Source: Pseudogemmobacter bohemicus (GTDB lineage: Bacteria; Pseudomonadota; Alphaproteobacteria; Rhodobacterales; Rhodobacteraceae). Taken from it: 64,000 bases of DNA. The notes beneath the pieces are model-generated. The model saw only the letters and a list, made by a program, of their open reading frames with translations. It was not told the DNA's origin and made no database searches. The stretch covers positions 480,058-544,057 of the forward strand of contig NZ_QNHG01000004.1 of the NCBI RefSeq assembly GCF_003290025.1, given 5' to 3'. Both the position numbers and the translations under genes were made by a program. Positions 1-8,748 of this stretch are shown piece after piece (position 1 is the stretch's first letter; each line of letters starts with the position of its first letter).

Positions 1-113
1 AGGATGAAGACCATGATCGTCGTCAGCACCACTTCACGGCGTTTCGGCCAGTGGATCTTGGCGACTTCGCCGCGCACCTGCTGGAGGAACTGAAGAGGAT
101 TGGTCGTCGCCAT
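1..113 (-). CDS. secE: SecE preprotein translocase subunit (N-terminal part, cut by window edge)
   Basis: SecE is the small essential inner-membrane subunit that clamps SecY in the Sec translocon. About 37 residues are visible: the start MATTNPLQFL, then a basic stretch containing HWPKRREV, which is the conserved pre-membrane motif of SecE, then the beginning of a hydrophobic segment at the edge. The rest lies outside the window, where nusG and rplK would be expected in this group. The gene is usually close behind tRNA-Trp; here about 1.9 kb of foreign debris separates the two. Confidence 0.9.
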   Translation of the reverse strand, partial: MATTNPLQFLQQVRGEVAKIHWPKRREVVLTTIMVFI

Positions 114-562
114 GACTGCGGTATCCCGAGATATATCCCAAGGCCAGGCGGCCGGGAAACCCGGACCAGACGGCCATTCGCGCCGAGATACGGGCTTGGG
201 GCCGGGAATTCAAGTCATTCCGCCCGGCGCGGGGAAATTCCGCAAAAATGGCGGCATAAGCGGGCCTGGCAGTGCGCCAGGATAAAGCCCCGCTCGCGAC
301 ATATCCCTGCCACATTCCATGCCCAGTTTCGCATCATGGCGTACGCTGGCATGTCCTGCATGCCGTAATAGCAAGAATGCGCCGCGCCCCTGCTTCAGCT
401 CCGGTCGTTCCGGGGTCATAAACCTGTGGATTGCTGGCCGTTTCCGTTTATGCGCCAGTTCGTTTCCATGTTCGCCCCCTGGATTTACCAGTAATTTACT
501 GGACTCAGGATTGCACAGGGCGCAAAAGTCCTCAGATCAGTTTTAATGACCGGAGTGCCAGA
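114..562. other. Intergenic stretch without recognised gene
   Basis: Lies between secE, which reads left, and a small exported protein, which reads right, so it should hold promoters for both. Short open frames on both strands lack any family resemblance. I see no tRNA, terminator or duplicated tRNA-Trp end here. Confidence 0.5.
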
Positions 563-856
563 ATGTACAAACTCCCGACAGTTGCGGCCGCGGTCGCCTG
601 CCTTGCTGTTCCCGCCGCCGCACAGAATACCTGGGTTTTCGAACAACCCTGCAATCGCGGCCCGGTGCCACAATGGGCCATCATCAACGAAACCCATTCG
701 GATTTCATTGATTTCATTCAGGAAGTTCGCCCGAACATGCCGCGTGAACAGGCGAGCTATATCGCTTATCAGGTCTGTTCCGACATGAGCATCGTCGGCA
801 ATTCTGAAGAGCTGACCAAGCGCCTGAACCTGCTGATCCGCAAAAGCGGCTACTGA
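563..856 (+). CDS. Small exported protein of unknown function
   Basis: A 97-residue protein. Residues 1-20 form a typical signal peptide (basic start, hydrophobic core, cleavage after VPAAA), so it is probably periplasmic. The mature part contains two cysteines (in EQPCN and YQVCSD) that could form a disulphide, and ends in a basic helix-like tail. I do not recognise a named family. The start at 563 is chosen because the signal peptide begins there; an upstream extension would destroy it. It stands alone between secE and integrase debris, so it may be cargo of a former island or an old resident gene. Confidence 0.6.
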   Translation: MYKLPTVAAAVACLAVPAAAQNTWVFEQPCNRGPVPQWAIINETHSDFIDFIQEVRPNMPREQASYIAYQVCSDMSIVGNSEELTKRLNLLIRKSGY

Positions 857-1188
857 ACCCTGAGCCGGGCAGGCCCGGCCGGACCTGAGTCGGCCAGGCC
901 TGCCCGGCTGACTTTGGCTTTCCGACAAGGCTATGGCAGCGCCCGGCGTTGCCATAGCCTTTTCCGTGACACCTGTCCGTCGGATGGGGGCCGTTTGCCC
1001 GCCATTCCCGTTCTCACACTTGTCGCCGCCAGAGCCCCGATCAGCAGAGGAGCCCGGCAACCCACCCCGATATCCCGGCGGGGCAAAGCAGCGCTCGATC
1101 TTGCGGCGCCGGTCACTGCCGGTTCCGGCTCTGTCAGCGCCCCGGCACCACGATTTTCGGGAAAGGACCGGCGGTCTTCGGGCAAGCT
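857..1188. other. Intergenic stretch without recognised gene
   Basis: GC-rich sequence following the small exported protein. The short repeats of CCGGGCAGGCC type around 860-910 could form a weak hairpin just after the stop. The remaining bases up to the first integrase fragment show no family resemblance on either strand. Confidence 0.45.
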
Positions 1189-1264
1189 GAAGCAGATTAC
1201 CGGCACGACCTGGACAAGCATGGGTTTCAGCGCGAGCTGACGTAAAACGGTTGCGGCATCGAAT
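1189..1264 (+). pseudogene. Tyrosine integrase fragment, older copy
   Basis: Translates as TGTTWTSMGFSAS, a stop, then RKTVAASNV. This matches, nearly residue for residue, TGTAWTSMGFSAS-W-RKAVAASKV in the integrase fragment at about 1637-1716. It is therefore a decayed second copy of the same integrase region. The tryptophan codon has become TGA and the match ends abruptly where an IS3-type transposase fragment begins. Too short to code for anything functional. Confidence 0.7.
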
Positions 1265-1411
1265 GTGGCGGGCCTGATCCACCACAGCGACAGGGGCTCG
1301 CAATACCTGTCTATTCGCTACACTGAACGTTTGGCAGAAGCCGGGATCGAACCCTCGGTGGGCAGCGTCGGCGACAGTTACGACAACGCCTTGGCCGAGA
1401 CGATCAACCAT
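1265..1411 (+). pseudogene. IS3-family transposase OrfB fragment
   Basis: About 48 codons of the DDE integrase core of an IS3-family OrfB protein: LIHHSDRGSQY carries the second catalytic Asp and GDSYDNALAETIN carries the catalytic Glu. The N-terminal zinc-finger part, OrfA and both IS ends are missing. It directly joins the older integrase fragment on its left and changes into unrelated sequence after position 1411. It looks like a relic of an insertion that later lost most of its length. Confidence 0.75.
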
Positions 1412-1436
1412 TCCGGGGCCACGGTCCCCTTCATAT

Positions 1437-1943
1437 GTTCAAGGCTGGCTTGCTTATATGCTGGCGGTATGGACGGGCCAGCGGCAGGGCGATCTGCTGA
1501 AACTGACATGGAGCGCCTATGACAGCAGCCATATCCGCCTGCGCCAGAGTAGGACCGGAAGGCGTGTGGTTATCCAGGTTGGAGCGCCCCCTAAAGATTT
1601 GCTGGACGCCACTCAGAAAGCGGCGGTAACGATCCTGACGACAATCACCGGAACCGCCTGGACAAGCATGGGGTTCAGTGCGAGTTGGCGTAAAGCCGTT
1701 GCTGCATCAAAGGTGACGGATCTCACCTTCCACGATCTGCGAGGCACCGCAGTCACCCGACTTGCGGTCGCCGGCTGCTCGGGGGCCGGGATTGCGACGA
1801 TCACCGGACACAGCCTAAGAGACGTGGGCGCTATCCTCGACGCGCACCATCTGAGCCGCGATTCGCGGATGGCGGATAGTGATGTTCAGAAGCTGGAAAG
1901 GCACAGGAAGGGAACGAAAGCTCCTAACCGATCTCCCAACTGA
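1437..1943 (+). pseudogene. Tyrosine integrase catalytic-domain remnant with altered active site
   Basis: An open frame of about 169 codons covering only the C-terminal catalytic domain of a phage or island integrase; the N-terminal arm-binding and core-binding domains are gone. The first Arg (TGQRQGDLL), the H-x-L-R motif (FHDLRGTAVTR) and the later His (TGHSLRD) are present. The position of the nucleophilic Tyr reads DAHHLSRD where relatives have DAHYLSRD, so Tyr has become His. The usual Lys in the beta-hairpin is Arg (QSRTGRR). It should be catalytically dead. It runs towards tRNA-Trp, which lies 44 bases downstream on the opposite strand. Confidence 0.8.
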
Positions 1944-1987
1944 CAGGATTTGGCAGGAAGGAGTGAACCGTAAGCCCTTGGTTCTAT

Positions 1988-2063
1988 TGGCAGGGGCAGC
2001 AGGGCTCGAACCCGCGACCTACGGTTTTGGAGACCGTCGCTCTACCAGCTGAGCTATACCCCT
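1988..2063 (-). tRNA. tRNA-Trp (anticodon CCA)
   Basis: The minus strand folds as a complete tRNA: acceptor AGGGGTA pairing with its partner before an encoded CCA tail, D arm GCTCAGCTGGTAGAGC, anticodon loop reading CTCCAAA with anticodon CCA, and T arm with GGTTCGAGCC. It points towards secE, as usual in alphaproteobacteria, but the gap to secE is unusually long and filled with integrase and IS fragments. This is consistent with its use as an integration site. Confidence 0.95.
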
Positions 2064-2099
2064 GTCGTGCGGTTTCATTAGGTTTTTTCATTCTGCCCG

Positions 2100-3342
2100 T
2101 CAATCTGTATCAGTTGCTGTATCAGGTTCTTTTTTTGGACCGTATCTGTTCTCCCGCTTTTCAGCCGCCGTTTCTGCCCTCATTTGCTGCCGTGCGATCC
2201 CGGCATATTTGCTCACCATTTCCTTGGTATCATGGCCGCTGTAGCTCATTATCTCGTCGTCGTCGCAGCCCGCCCAAGCCAGCTCCATCACCCCGCGATA
2301 GCGCAGCGCGTGAAGGTCGTAAGCCGCCAGCTTGAAGGCGGGCGCGCGCCTTGCGCATGATCTGCGCCAACCCGCTGTAAATCATGCATGAGCCGCCGGC
2401 CGCCTTAAGGATCGCACCCGCGCCACCGTCAGCCGGGCGCGCCCGATCCGGCACCGCCGCCAGCTCGGGCGTGACCGGCAGCAACAGCACCTTGTCCGTT
2501 TTCCCCTGGACGATCCGCAACCGCCCGCCCTCATAGTCCAGCCAGTCGAACCGGCACCAATCGGCAGGCCGCTGGACGGACCCGAGGTCAAGCTCAAAAA
2601 TCAGCCGCTCCCGATCCGTGGCACCCGCCCGGAAGGCCGCAACCGCCGCATTCGTCCAGGGCAAATATGGTGCCTTGCGCTCCTCCGGAACCTCGCGCTT
2701 GCGCAGGCCCCGGAACAGGTTTTGCTTGATCCAGTGCAGCTCTGTCCGCGCATACTCAGCCAGCACAGACATGGTGGACACAACATAGTTTCCAAACCGA
2801 ACCCGATGCGCGTTCGCATTCATCGCCGCAGTCGCATCGCGCGCGCTGGCAAGGGTCATATCCTTTTGGCCGTTCTTCTCGACTATGTAGTCAAAGCACT
2901 TCTCATAGTCCTGCCGCGTCCGGAGCTTGAGCTTTGCCCACAGGTCAGACTTGCGGTATTCCTCGATCAGCGCCGCCCAGGTGGTGCGAGGCGTCACCCT
3001 GCCCCGCATGATTTCCCAATATTCCGCGTCAAAGCCCGGCGTTCCGGGCGGGGCCATGATACGCTGATACTTGCCCTTGCGCCTGACGAACCAGCGCCGC
3101 CCGTCAGGCGTCCACAAGAACCGCTTTTCGGCAGGCTTTACCATTCCATAGCCCCGCCCTGTGCCGATCCTGTCACCCCACAGCACCGCCGACAGCCCGG
3201 CAATGTCAAAGCGTTCCAGATCACCGATGCGCCGGGGCCCCGGCAGGTGAGCCGCCGCAACCATCGCCCGCAGATCGACGGGCTTCATGTCCAGCAGGCG
3301 CGCGGCGGTGCGCCCGGATGCAAAGAGAGGATCAGAGGTCAT
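2100..3342 (-). pseudogene. Phage/island tyrosine integrase with a frameshift
   Basis: About 413 codons in two frames. An N-terminal part (start MTSDPLF at 3342, then a helix-turn-helix-like stretch ARLLDMKPVDLRAMV) is followed by the core-binding domain and the first half of the catalytic domain, with Arg in VQRPADW and Lys in QGKTDK. The second half continues in another frame: DLHALRYRG gives H-x-L-R, then YSGHDTKEMVSKYAG gives the later His and the Tyr nucleophile. The break lies in the run of GC dinucleotides at about 2338-2350 and corresponds to one extra base (the span is 1,243 nt). All catalytic residues are intact if the frame is joined, so this is either a recent mutation or a sequencing error. 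The 3' end is only 36 bases from the 5' end of tRNA-Trp. Confidence 0.8.
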
Positions 3343-3444
3343 GCATCCAGCTCGCAAAACGGGCGCGCTGCATCGCCACGGGAAAGACCGGGCGAAGCAC
3401 GGCAGATGTGTCGCCAGCACGCCCAGAAGCCCCAAGGGCGCAAG

Positions 3445-3636
3445 TCAGGAACCCCCGTGCTTACTGCTGACCACGAACATAGGCGAGGATCGGATAATCC
3501 CAGAAATACACGCGCCCACAGTCGCAGCGCTCCCACCCACGATATCGCGGTAAGCCAAGAGGCTGCGACCTTCCCACTGCTGGATCATCGGCAGCGCCAT
3601 GGCGAACACCCCGGCCACCGCCGCCCCGCCAATCAT
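3445..3636 (-). pseudogene. Phage lysozyme (GH24) N-terminal stub
   Basis: The peptide MIGGAAVAGVFAM then IQQWEGRSLLAYRDIVGG resembles the start of GH24 phage endolysins, where WEG followed by AYRDxVG surrounds the catalytic Glu and is normally followed by a TxGYGH-like motif. That continuation is absent; after IVGG the sequence is unrelated. An export-type hydrophobic segment precedes the Glu motif. The gene start lies 10 bases from the end of the neighbouring IS5-type remnant. A truncated prophage relic. Confidence 0.55.
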
Positions 3637-3646
3637 CTTGCCCTTA

Positions 3647-4060
3647 GGGTCAGGACTCGTTCTCGGCTCATAACCAGAAGATGACGGTCGCTGCGAGGGC
3701 TATGGCTGACAGGAAGACGATGGGGCACCTGTCGTATCGGATTGCAACGTGTGAGGAGGATCAGAAAACAGTCCAGTGGACTGTTTTCCCGACGATTGGC
3801 CAGTCCTTGAGCCTTCCGAACATGATCCCGATGCGGTTGCGGCGCTTGTAACGGCGTTGTCGTGCCTGATGGCTTTCTTCCTGCCCCTCCGGTCGGGGAT
3901 GCATGCCTTTATCTCCTTGTCTTTCAACGCCTCTCTGAACCAGTCGGCATCGCAGCCCCGGTCGGCCAGCATCCACTCTGCCTGCGGCAGGCTGCTCAGC
4001 ATGGCAGCGGCGCCAGTGTCATCGCTGACGGGGCCTGCGGTGACGAAAGCACCGGCATAA
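3647..4060 (-). mobile_element. IS5-family element remnant (copy 1)
   Basis: The minus strand encodes the C-terminal part of an IS5-type (IS427-like) transposase. FVTAGPVSDDTGAAAMLSSLP leads into ADRGCDADWFREALKDK, a basic block RRYKRRNRIGIMFGRLKDW, and the terminal peptide RYDRCPIVFLSAIALAATVIFWL at 3668-3740. The frame shifts near 3880, and about 48 bases are inserted between LKDW and RYDRC. The left end GGGTCAGGACTCGTT directly follows TTA and matches the end of the second copy at 43468. The N-terminal half and the other end are missing, so it cannot move. Confidence 0.75.
3752..3799. repeat. Small palindromic insert inside IS5 remnant copy 1
   Basis: Interrupts the transposase frame between the codons for LKDW and VAIRYDRC. 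It begins TGAGGAGGATC and ends TCCCGACG-ATTGG. Between them 3764-3788 is a 12-bp perfect inverted repeat around a single central G (arms GAAAACAGTCCA and TGGACTGTTTTC). The same outer sequences flank a different interior at the same site in IS5 remnant copy 2, and half of it recurs at 44359-44399. Confidence 0.55.
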
Positions 4061-4350
4061 GCTGGCCTGCGATAGCAGCCCTGCGCGTCAGAGGCACCGG
4101 TCAGCGCTTTCAGGTCCAGCTCGGGCGCACGATCCGCGAGGCGACGTTAGGCCCGGAAGTCTGAAAGAAGCATCGGGCTTGTTCTGGCGCAGCTTCGGAG
4201 TTGCTCTGTCACAGGCGCCCCCAAGTGCGGCAGTCGTGGATTTCAGTAAGACGCGCTGATCACAAGCCCCTGCCCGGTGTTTTCGTCCCGCCTCCGGGCA
4301 GCGCCCCCTGCCCGGGCCGTCGGGCAGGTATGGGCAGCGATATAACGAGA
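4061..4350. other. Stretch without recognised gene
   Basis: Lies between the truncated IS5 remnant and the Hsp20 terminator. Open frames here are short and show no family resemblance. It may hold further decayed island DNA, but I cannot assign it. Confidence 0.4.
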
Positions 4351-4380
4351 AAAGGCGCATCGGTTGCCCGATGCGCCTTT
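4351..4380 (-). terminator. Rho-independent terminator of the Hsp20 gene
   Basis: A perfect 13-bp stem (AAAGGCGCATCGG / CCGATGCGCCTTT) around a TTGC loop. On the minus strand the stem ends in TTTT, 50 bases after the Hsp20 stop codon. Confidence 0.85.
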
Positions 4381-4430
4381 GTTTTGGGCCTCTGGCCCGG
4401 GCCTCAGGGGCTCCGGCGGCTGACAGGGGG

Positions 4431-4904
4431 TCAGTTGACCTGGTCGGCCTTTGCCTCAAGCGCCGGGGTTTCCGCCCTGGCGGGACCGGCGATCTCGATC
4501 CGGCGCGGCTTCATCGCCTCGGGGATCTCGCGCGACAGCTCGATATGCAGCATGCCCAGCTCATGGGTTGCACCGGTGACGCGGACATGATCGGCCAGCG
4601 CGAAGCGGCGTTCAAACGCGCGGGTCGCGATACCGCGATGCAGGAAGCTGCGGGGCGCCTCGTCGGTGGCTTTGCGGGCGGTCACGAAGAGGCTGCCATC
4701 GCGCACCTCGACCGAGAGATCCTCGGGCGCGAAACCGGCAACGGCGACCGAGATGCGATAGGCATCATCGGCGGTTTTCTCGATATTATAGGGCGGGTAG
4801 CCGGGCTGGGCGCCATCGGATGTCAGAACCCGGTCCATCAGATCGGCGACGCGGTCAAAGCCGACAGTGGCGCGGTAAAGCGGTGCAAAATCATAGCTGC
4901 GCAT
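4431..4904 (-). CDS. Small heat-shock protein, Hsp20/IbpA type
   Basis: A 157-residue alpha-crystallin-type chaperone that holds unfolding proteins in the cytoplasm. After an N-terminal region (MRSYDFAPLYRATVGFDRV, typical of IbpA) comes the alpha-crystallin domain, about residues 35-130, with NIEKTADDAYRISVAVAGF, DLSVEVRDGSLFVTA and the closing ALADHVRVTGATHELGMLHIEL. The C-terminal tail contains the RRIEI anchor motif. Two in-frame ATGs lie near the start; the second (4904) is preferred because AAGGAGG sits six bases before it and would overlap the first. It is a single gene closed by a strong terminator. Confidence 0.92.
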   Translation of the reverse strand: MRSYDFAPLYRATVGFDRVADLMDRVLTSDGAQPGYPPYNIEKTADDAYRISVAVAGFAPEDLSVEVRDGSLFVTARKATDEAPRSFLHRGIATRAFERRFALADHVRVTGATHELGMLHIELSREIPEAMKPRRIEIAGPARAETPALEAKADQVN

Positions 4905-5117
4905 GATCATCCTCCTTGGGAAGCGATGCTCTTTGGGTCAACCCTCCCCTTGCGAGGCCGGGCGGTTCTGCCGGACCCATCATGGCGCCCGGTATGATCC
5001 CGATCTGGGAAGCCGGGCCCGAACAGTCAAGGGGAGCGGCACTGAGAGCTGCGGGTCACTTCCGCGTGAGGCTGCGCCACTACCCGGCGCGCAGCGGCCG
5101 CCGGTTATGGCCGCCCG

Positions 5118-6068
5118 CTATGGCCTGATGAATTTCGCGCCGCCGGCAGAGTTGCCGGACACCGCACCATCCACCGCTTCACCGGCCTCAGCCGGCGCAG
5201 TCTGCGCCGCCGCGCCGCCCCTGGCCTTCGCCGCCCCGCCCGAGATCACCCGTACCCCGGCCGCACCGCCGGCGGAGGCCTGACCGGGCACATCACGGCC
5301 CAGCTCGTCGCGCAATTGCCGCAGCGGCGCGTCCACCGCCACCGCCAGCGCCACTTTCCGCCCGTTGTAATCCGCCTTGGCCGAGATCACCGCGACCACC
5401 TCGGGCTGCCCGTCCCGGATCGCGAAAACCGGCGCCCCGGAGGAGCCGAAATCAATGTCGCAGCTCAGAACCAGTGCCGCGCTGTCCGTGGCCAGCACCG
5501 AACAATCGCGCTCCAGCGAGGGCACTTCGGCGCGGTCCATCGCATAGGAAACCACGCTGACCGCCGCATCGCGCGCGGGCGCGGTGCCGGTGGCGAAAGG
5601 GCTGATCTGCGGCAGCATGATCGGCTTGTCGAGTTCCAGCAGCGCCAGATCCCAGGCCACCCGCCCGAGATTGTCGCTGCCGGAATAGATGTAATCGGGA
5701 TGCGGCACCGATCTGCGCACGCCGCGATAGGCCTCGGCGCGACCATTGCGCCAGCCGGCCTGGAAGGTGATCTGCTCATCCCTCAGCCGCGCGCCGGTTT
5801 CCTTGTCGAACAGGCAATGCGCCGCCGTCAGCACCAGCTGCCGGTCGATCAGCACGCCGGTGCAAAACCCGCGCTCGCCCAGCACCAGCTTGCCCACCGG
5901 CTGCCAGCCCCGCGCCTCATCGGCGGTCTGCATGGCGATCACCGCTTTCGGATCAGCCGCCACCGGGCCGGGCAAGGCAAATCCCATCACTGCAAGCCCC
6001 GGCAGCGACGCAGCCAGCAGGCCCCGCACGAATGCCTTCACGACAAGGAATTTCGGCAAGCTGATCAT
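5118..6068 (-). CDS. Exported trypsin-like serine protease (S1 family)
   Basis: A 316-residue secreted protease. An N-terminal signal peptide (residues 1 to about 38, cleavage near PVAA) is followed by an S1 fold. The catalytic triad is visible: His84 in LTAAHC, Asp140 in WDLALLEL and Ser210 in FGSSGAP, a variant of the usual GDSGGP. A Cys near residue 69 pairs plausibly with Cys85, as in trypsins. The C-terminal 60 residues are Ala/Gly-rich low complexity. The start at 6068 is chosen because it begins the signal peptide; its ribosome site is weak. It is divergent from the LysR gene at 6371. Substrate unknown. Confidence 0.85.
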   Translation of the reverse strand: MISLPKFLVVKAFVRGLLAASLPGLAVMGFALPGPVAADPKAVIAMQTADEARGWQPVGKLVLGERGFCTGVLIDRQLVLTAAHCLFDKETGARLRDEQITFQAGWRNGRAEAYRGVRRSVPHPDYIYSGSDNLGRVAWDLALLELDKPIMLPQISPFATGTAPARDAAVSVVSYAMDRAEVPSLERDCSVLATDSAALVLSCDIDFGSSGAPVFAIRDGQPEVVAVISAKADYNGRKVALAVAVDAPLRQLRDELGRDVPGQASAGGAAGVRVISGGAAKARGGAAAQTAPAEAGEAVDGAVSGNSAGGAKFIRP

Positions 6069-6370
6069 CGCTGGTGTATTCGCCTCAGATGGCGCCCCCG
6101 GTATAGCGCCCCGTATGGCGCCCTGTCTGGTCTTTCGGAATGCCACACCGGATTCCGCCCGTGCCTGACGGTCGGCAAGCTGCAGCCATCCGGGCAAGCT
6201 CCTGCATCATTCTGGTGAATTTGCGGCAAAAGCAACCCAATCTCCCCCCTGTGGCAATTTCCTCATACCGGCTGTGTCCTCGTGCTCAGAGGCCCCCTTG
6301 CCTCCGGCGCCAATCCGTAATCATCTGTGCGCTGACGCACAGAGTGCTCCACAGCCAGCCGGAACAAAGA
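6069..6370. promoter_or_regulatory. Divergent promoter region between protease and LysR regulator
   Basis: About 300 bases between the starts of two divergent genes, so it should contain both promoters and, as is usual for LysR regulators, the autoregulatory site. The interval 6320-6350 (TGTGCGCTGACGCACAGAG) contains TGTGCG/CGCACA, an inverted repeat about 20-40 bases before the LysR start that could be the operator. No gene is seen. Confidence 0.4.
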
Positions 6371-7258
6371 ATGGAAAACTGGGACGAAATCCGTACCGCC
6401 TTTCAGGTCGCCCGCCTTGGCACGGTTTCAGGCGCGGCCGAGGTGCTGGGCGTCCATCATGCCACCGTGATCCGCCATATCGACGCGCTGGAAAAGCGGC
6501 TCGGGACGCGGCTCTTTCAGCGCCATACCCGCGGCTATACGCCGACCGAGGCCGGGCGCGACCTGCTGACCGTCGCCCAGACCACCGAAGAGCAATTCGC
6601 CCAGCTCGCCTCGCGCATCAAGGGTCATGGCGAAACGGTGCAGGGCGAATTCATTCTTACATCGGTCGCCGGGCTGTCGGGCCTGCTGGTCCCGGTACTG
6701 GCAGAGTTCCAGCGCCAGCATCCGGCCGTGATCGTGCGGCTTTTGACCGATATGCGCATCTTCCGGCTGGATTACGGCGAGGCCCATGTGGCGATCCGCG
6801 CCGGTGCAGCACCCGAAGAGCCGGACAATGTCGTGCAGCCGCTGATCCGCATCCGCTATGGGCTTTATGCGTCGAAGAAATACATCGAAACCTATGGCAA
6901 ACCGGAATCGGAACATGATTTCGCCGGCCACCGCTTTGTCATCGCCGAGAGCGAAGGCAGCCGCGCTGCCTTTTTCCGCTGGCTCAGGGACAAGGTGTCG
7001 AATGACCAGCTCACCTTCCGCTCGACCGAGCCCGCCGCCTGGGATGCGGCGCTTGAGGAAGGGGTGGGCATCGGCTTCCTCCCGGCCTGGGAAGCCTCGA
7101 CCCGCTCGGATCTGGTCGAGGTGCTGGCGCCGCGCCCGGAATGGGATTCGCCCTTGTGGATCGTTACCCATGTCGATCTGCACCGCACCCGCAAGGTGCA
7201 GGCCTTTGTCGGGCTGTTGAAGGAAAAGGCCCGCAGCTGGCCGCAATGCGCTGGCTGA
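6371..7258 (+). CDS. LysR-family transcriptional regulator
   Basis: A 295-residue DNA-binding regulator. The N-terminal winged helix-turn-helix is clear (TAFQVARLGTVSGAAEVLGVHHATVIRHIDALEKRLGTRLFQRHTRG, residues 9-55), followed by a linker helix. A periplasmic-binding-protein-like effector domain starts near residue 90 and includes HVAIRAG and EEGVGIGFLPAW, typical of this family. The start at 6371 places the HTH at the usual distance from the N-terminus. It is divergent from a secreted protease and precedes an FAD monooxygenase; either could be its target. The effector cannot be read from sequence. Confidence 0.9.
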   Translation: MENWDEIRTAFQVARLGTVSGAAEVLGVHHATVIRHIDALEKRLGTRLFQRHTRGYTPTEAGRDLLTVAQTTEEQFAQLASRIKGHGETVQGEFILTSVAGLSGLLVPVLAEFQRQHPAVIVRLLTDMRIFRLDYGEAHVAIRAGAAPEEPDNVVQPLIRIRYGLYASKKYIETYGKPESEHDFAGHRFVIAESEGSRAAFFRWLRDKVSNDQLTFRSTEPAAWDAALEEGVGIGFLPAWEASTRSDLVEVLAPRPEWDSPLWIVTHVDLHRTRKVQAFVGLLKEKARSWPQCAG

Positions 7259-7458
7259 AACGGGGCTCAATGTCGCAGATAGGGCTGGCGGCGGGCTCTG
7301 GCAAAGCGCCGCCTTCCATGCGAGGATGAACCCGTTCGTTCAGCCAGCCAGGCCTTCTGACGGGCGGCCTGTTGCAGAAGGGCCGGTGCAGGGGAACCCG
7401 CACCCGCTTTCGCCAGAACGGCAGCGCCCGGTTGCGGGCGGCAGGCGGAGAAGGGACG

Positions 7459-8748
7459 ATGCCCGAAGAGACAGCGCCAGAAGAGACGGCTCCCAGGCTG
7501 GCAGGACCTGACCAGAAAGGGCCTGCACAGATACAGGATCAGGATTGCGTGATCGCAGGGGCCGGGCCGGCCGGGATGATGGCCGGGCTTTTGCTGGCCC
7601 GCGCCGGTTGCCGCGTCACCGTGATCGAGAAGCACCCCGATTTCCTGCATGATTTTCGCGGCGACACCATCCATCCCTCGACCTTGCAACTGATGGCCGA
7701 TCTCGGCTGGCTTGATGAATTCCTGACCCTGCCGCATCAGAAAGCCCCCGATCTTCATGCCGAGATCGCCGGCCGCCAGGTCACCATCGCCGATTTTCGC
7801 CGGCTGAAAACCGAATGCCGCTATATCGCCTTCATGCCGCAATGGGATTTCCTGAATTTTCTTGCCGCCAAGGCCGCCGCCTTCCCCGGTTTCACCCTGT
7901 TGATGGGGCATTCCGTCACCGGGCTCCTGCGCGAGGGCGGCCGGGTCTCTGGCCTCAGCTGGCAATCCGGCGCCGAAAGCGGTGAGATCCGCGCGCCCCT
8001 GGTGATCGGCGCCGATGGCCGCCATTCGGTGATCCGGCGCGAGGCCGGCTTTACCGTCACCGATTTCGGCTCGCCGGTCGATGTGGTCTGGCTGCGACTG
8101 TCGCGCCGCCAGGATGACCCCGCTCCGGCGATGAGCCATGCCGGCCCGGGCCAGGGCCTCGTGCTGATTGATCGCGGCGATTACTGGCAATGCGGCTATG
8201 TGATCCGCAAGGGCTCATTCGAGGATCTGAAAGCTGCCGGCCTGCCCGCCTTCCGCACGAGCCTGGCGGCGCTGGCGCCGATCCCGGCCGCGCGGTTTGA
8301 CGAGATCACCGCCTGGGAGCAGATCCATCTGCTGTCGATCCGGATGGACCGGCTGACGCGCTGGTGGGCACCGGGGGTGCTGTGTATCGGCGATGCTGCC
8401 CATGCGATGTCGCCGGTCGGCGGTTTCGGCGTCAATCTGGCGATCCAGGACGCGGTGGCGGCGGCGAATATCCTTGCCGCGCCGCTGCGCGAGGGGCGGC
8501 TCAGCCCGCGCGACCTTGCCCGGGTCGAGGCACGCCGCCTTTTCCCCACCCGCGCGACGCAAGGGCTGCAAAAGATGATGCGACGCAAGCGCAAACCCGA
8601 TGGTCAGGCGGCAAAGCGCCCGCCGGGTTTCATCCGGCTGATCGCGCGCTGGCCGGTTTTGTCCCGACTGATGGGGCGGCTGATCGGCATCGGCTTCCGC
8701 CCCGAACGGGTCGCGCCGCTGAAACGAGGGCTGGCCGATGAGCGCTGA
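7459..8748 (+). CDS. FAD-dependent monooxygenase (PHBH/UbiH superfamily)
   Basis: A 429-residue flavoprotein that should hydroxylate or epoxidise an aromatic or polyene substrate with NAD(P)H and oxygen. It has the N-terminal FAD-binding GxGxxG (VIAGAGPAGMMAGLLLARAG, about residues 31-50), the DG motif (IGADGRHSVIRREAG, about residue 185) and the GD motif (CIGDAAHAMSPVGGFGVNLAIQDA, about residues 310-335). These three motifs define the PHBH/UbiH group. The start at 7459 follows AAGGG; the first 30 residues are an acidic extension. The stop overlaps the YbaN-like gene by 11 bases, so the two are probably cotranscribed. Substrate unknown. Confidence 0.85.
   Translation: MPEETAPEETAPRLAGPDQKGPAQIQDQDCVIAGAGPAGMMAGLLLARAGCRVTVIEKHPDFLHDFRGDTIHPSTLQLMADLGWLDEFLTLPHQKAPDLHAEIAGRQVTIADFRRLKTECRYIAFMPQWDFLNFLAAKAAAFPGFTLLMGHSVTGLLREGGRVSGLSWQSGAESGEIRAPLVIGADGRHSVIRREAGFTVTDFGSPVDVVWLRLSRRQDDPAPAMSHAGPGQGLVLIDRGDYWQCGYVIRKGSFEDLKAAGLPAFRTSLAALAPIPAARFDEITAWEQIHLLSIRMDRLTRWWAPGVLCIGDAAHAMSPVGGFGVNLAIQDAVAAANILAAPLREGRLSPRDLARVEARRLFPTRATQGLQKMMRRKRKPDGQAAKRPPGFIRLIARWPVLSRLMGRLIGIGFRPERVAPLKRGLADER

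Noticed and set aside
3764-3788. Rho-independent terminator in IS5 copy 1
   Set aside because: The inverted repeat has a single-base centre and no GC-rich stem plus T-run arrangement; it is better described as a palindrome.
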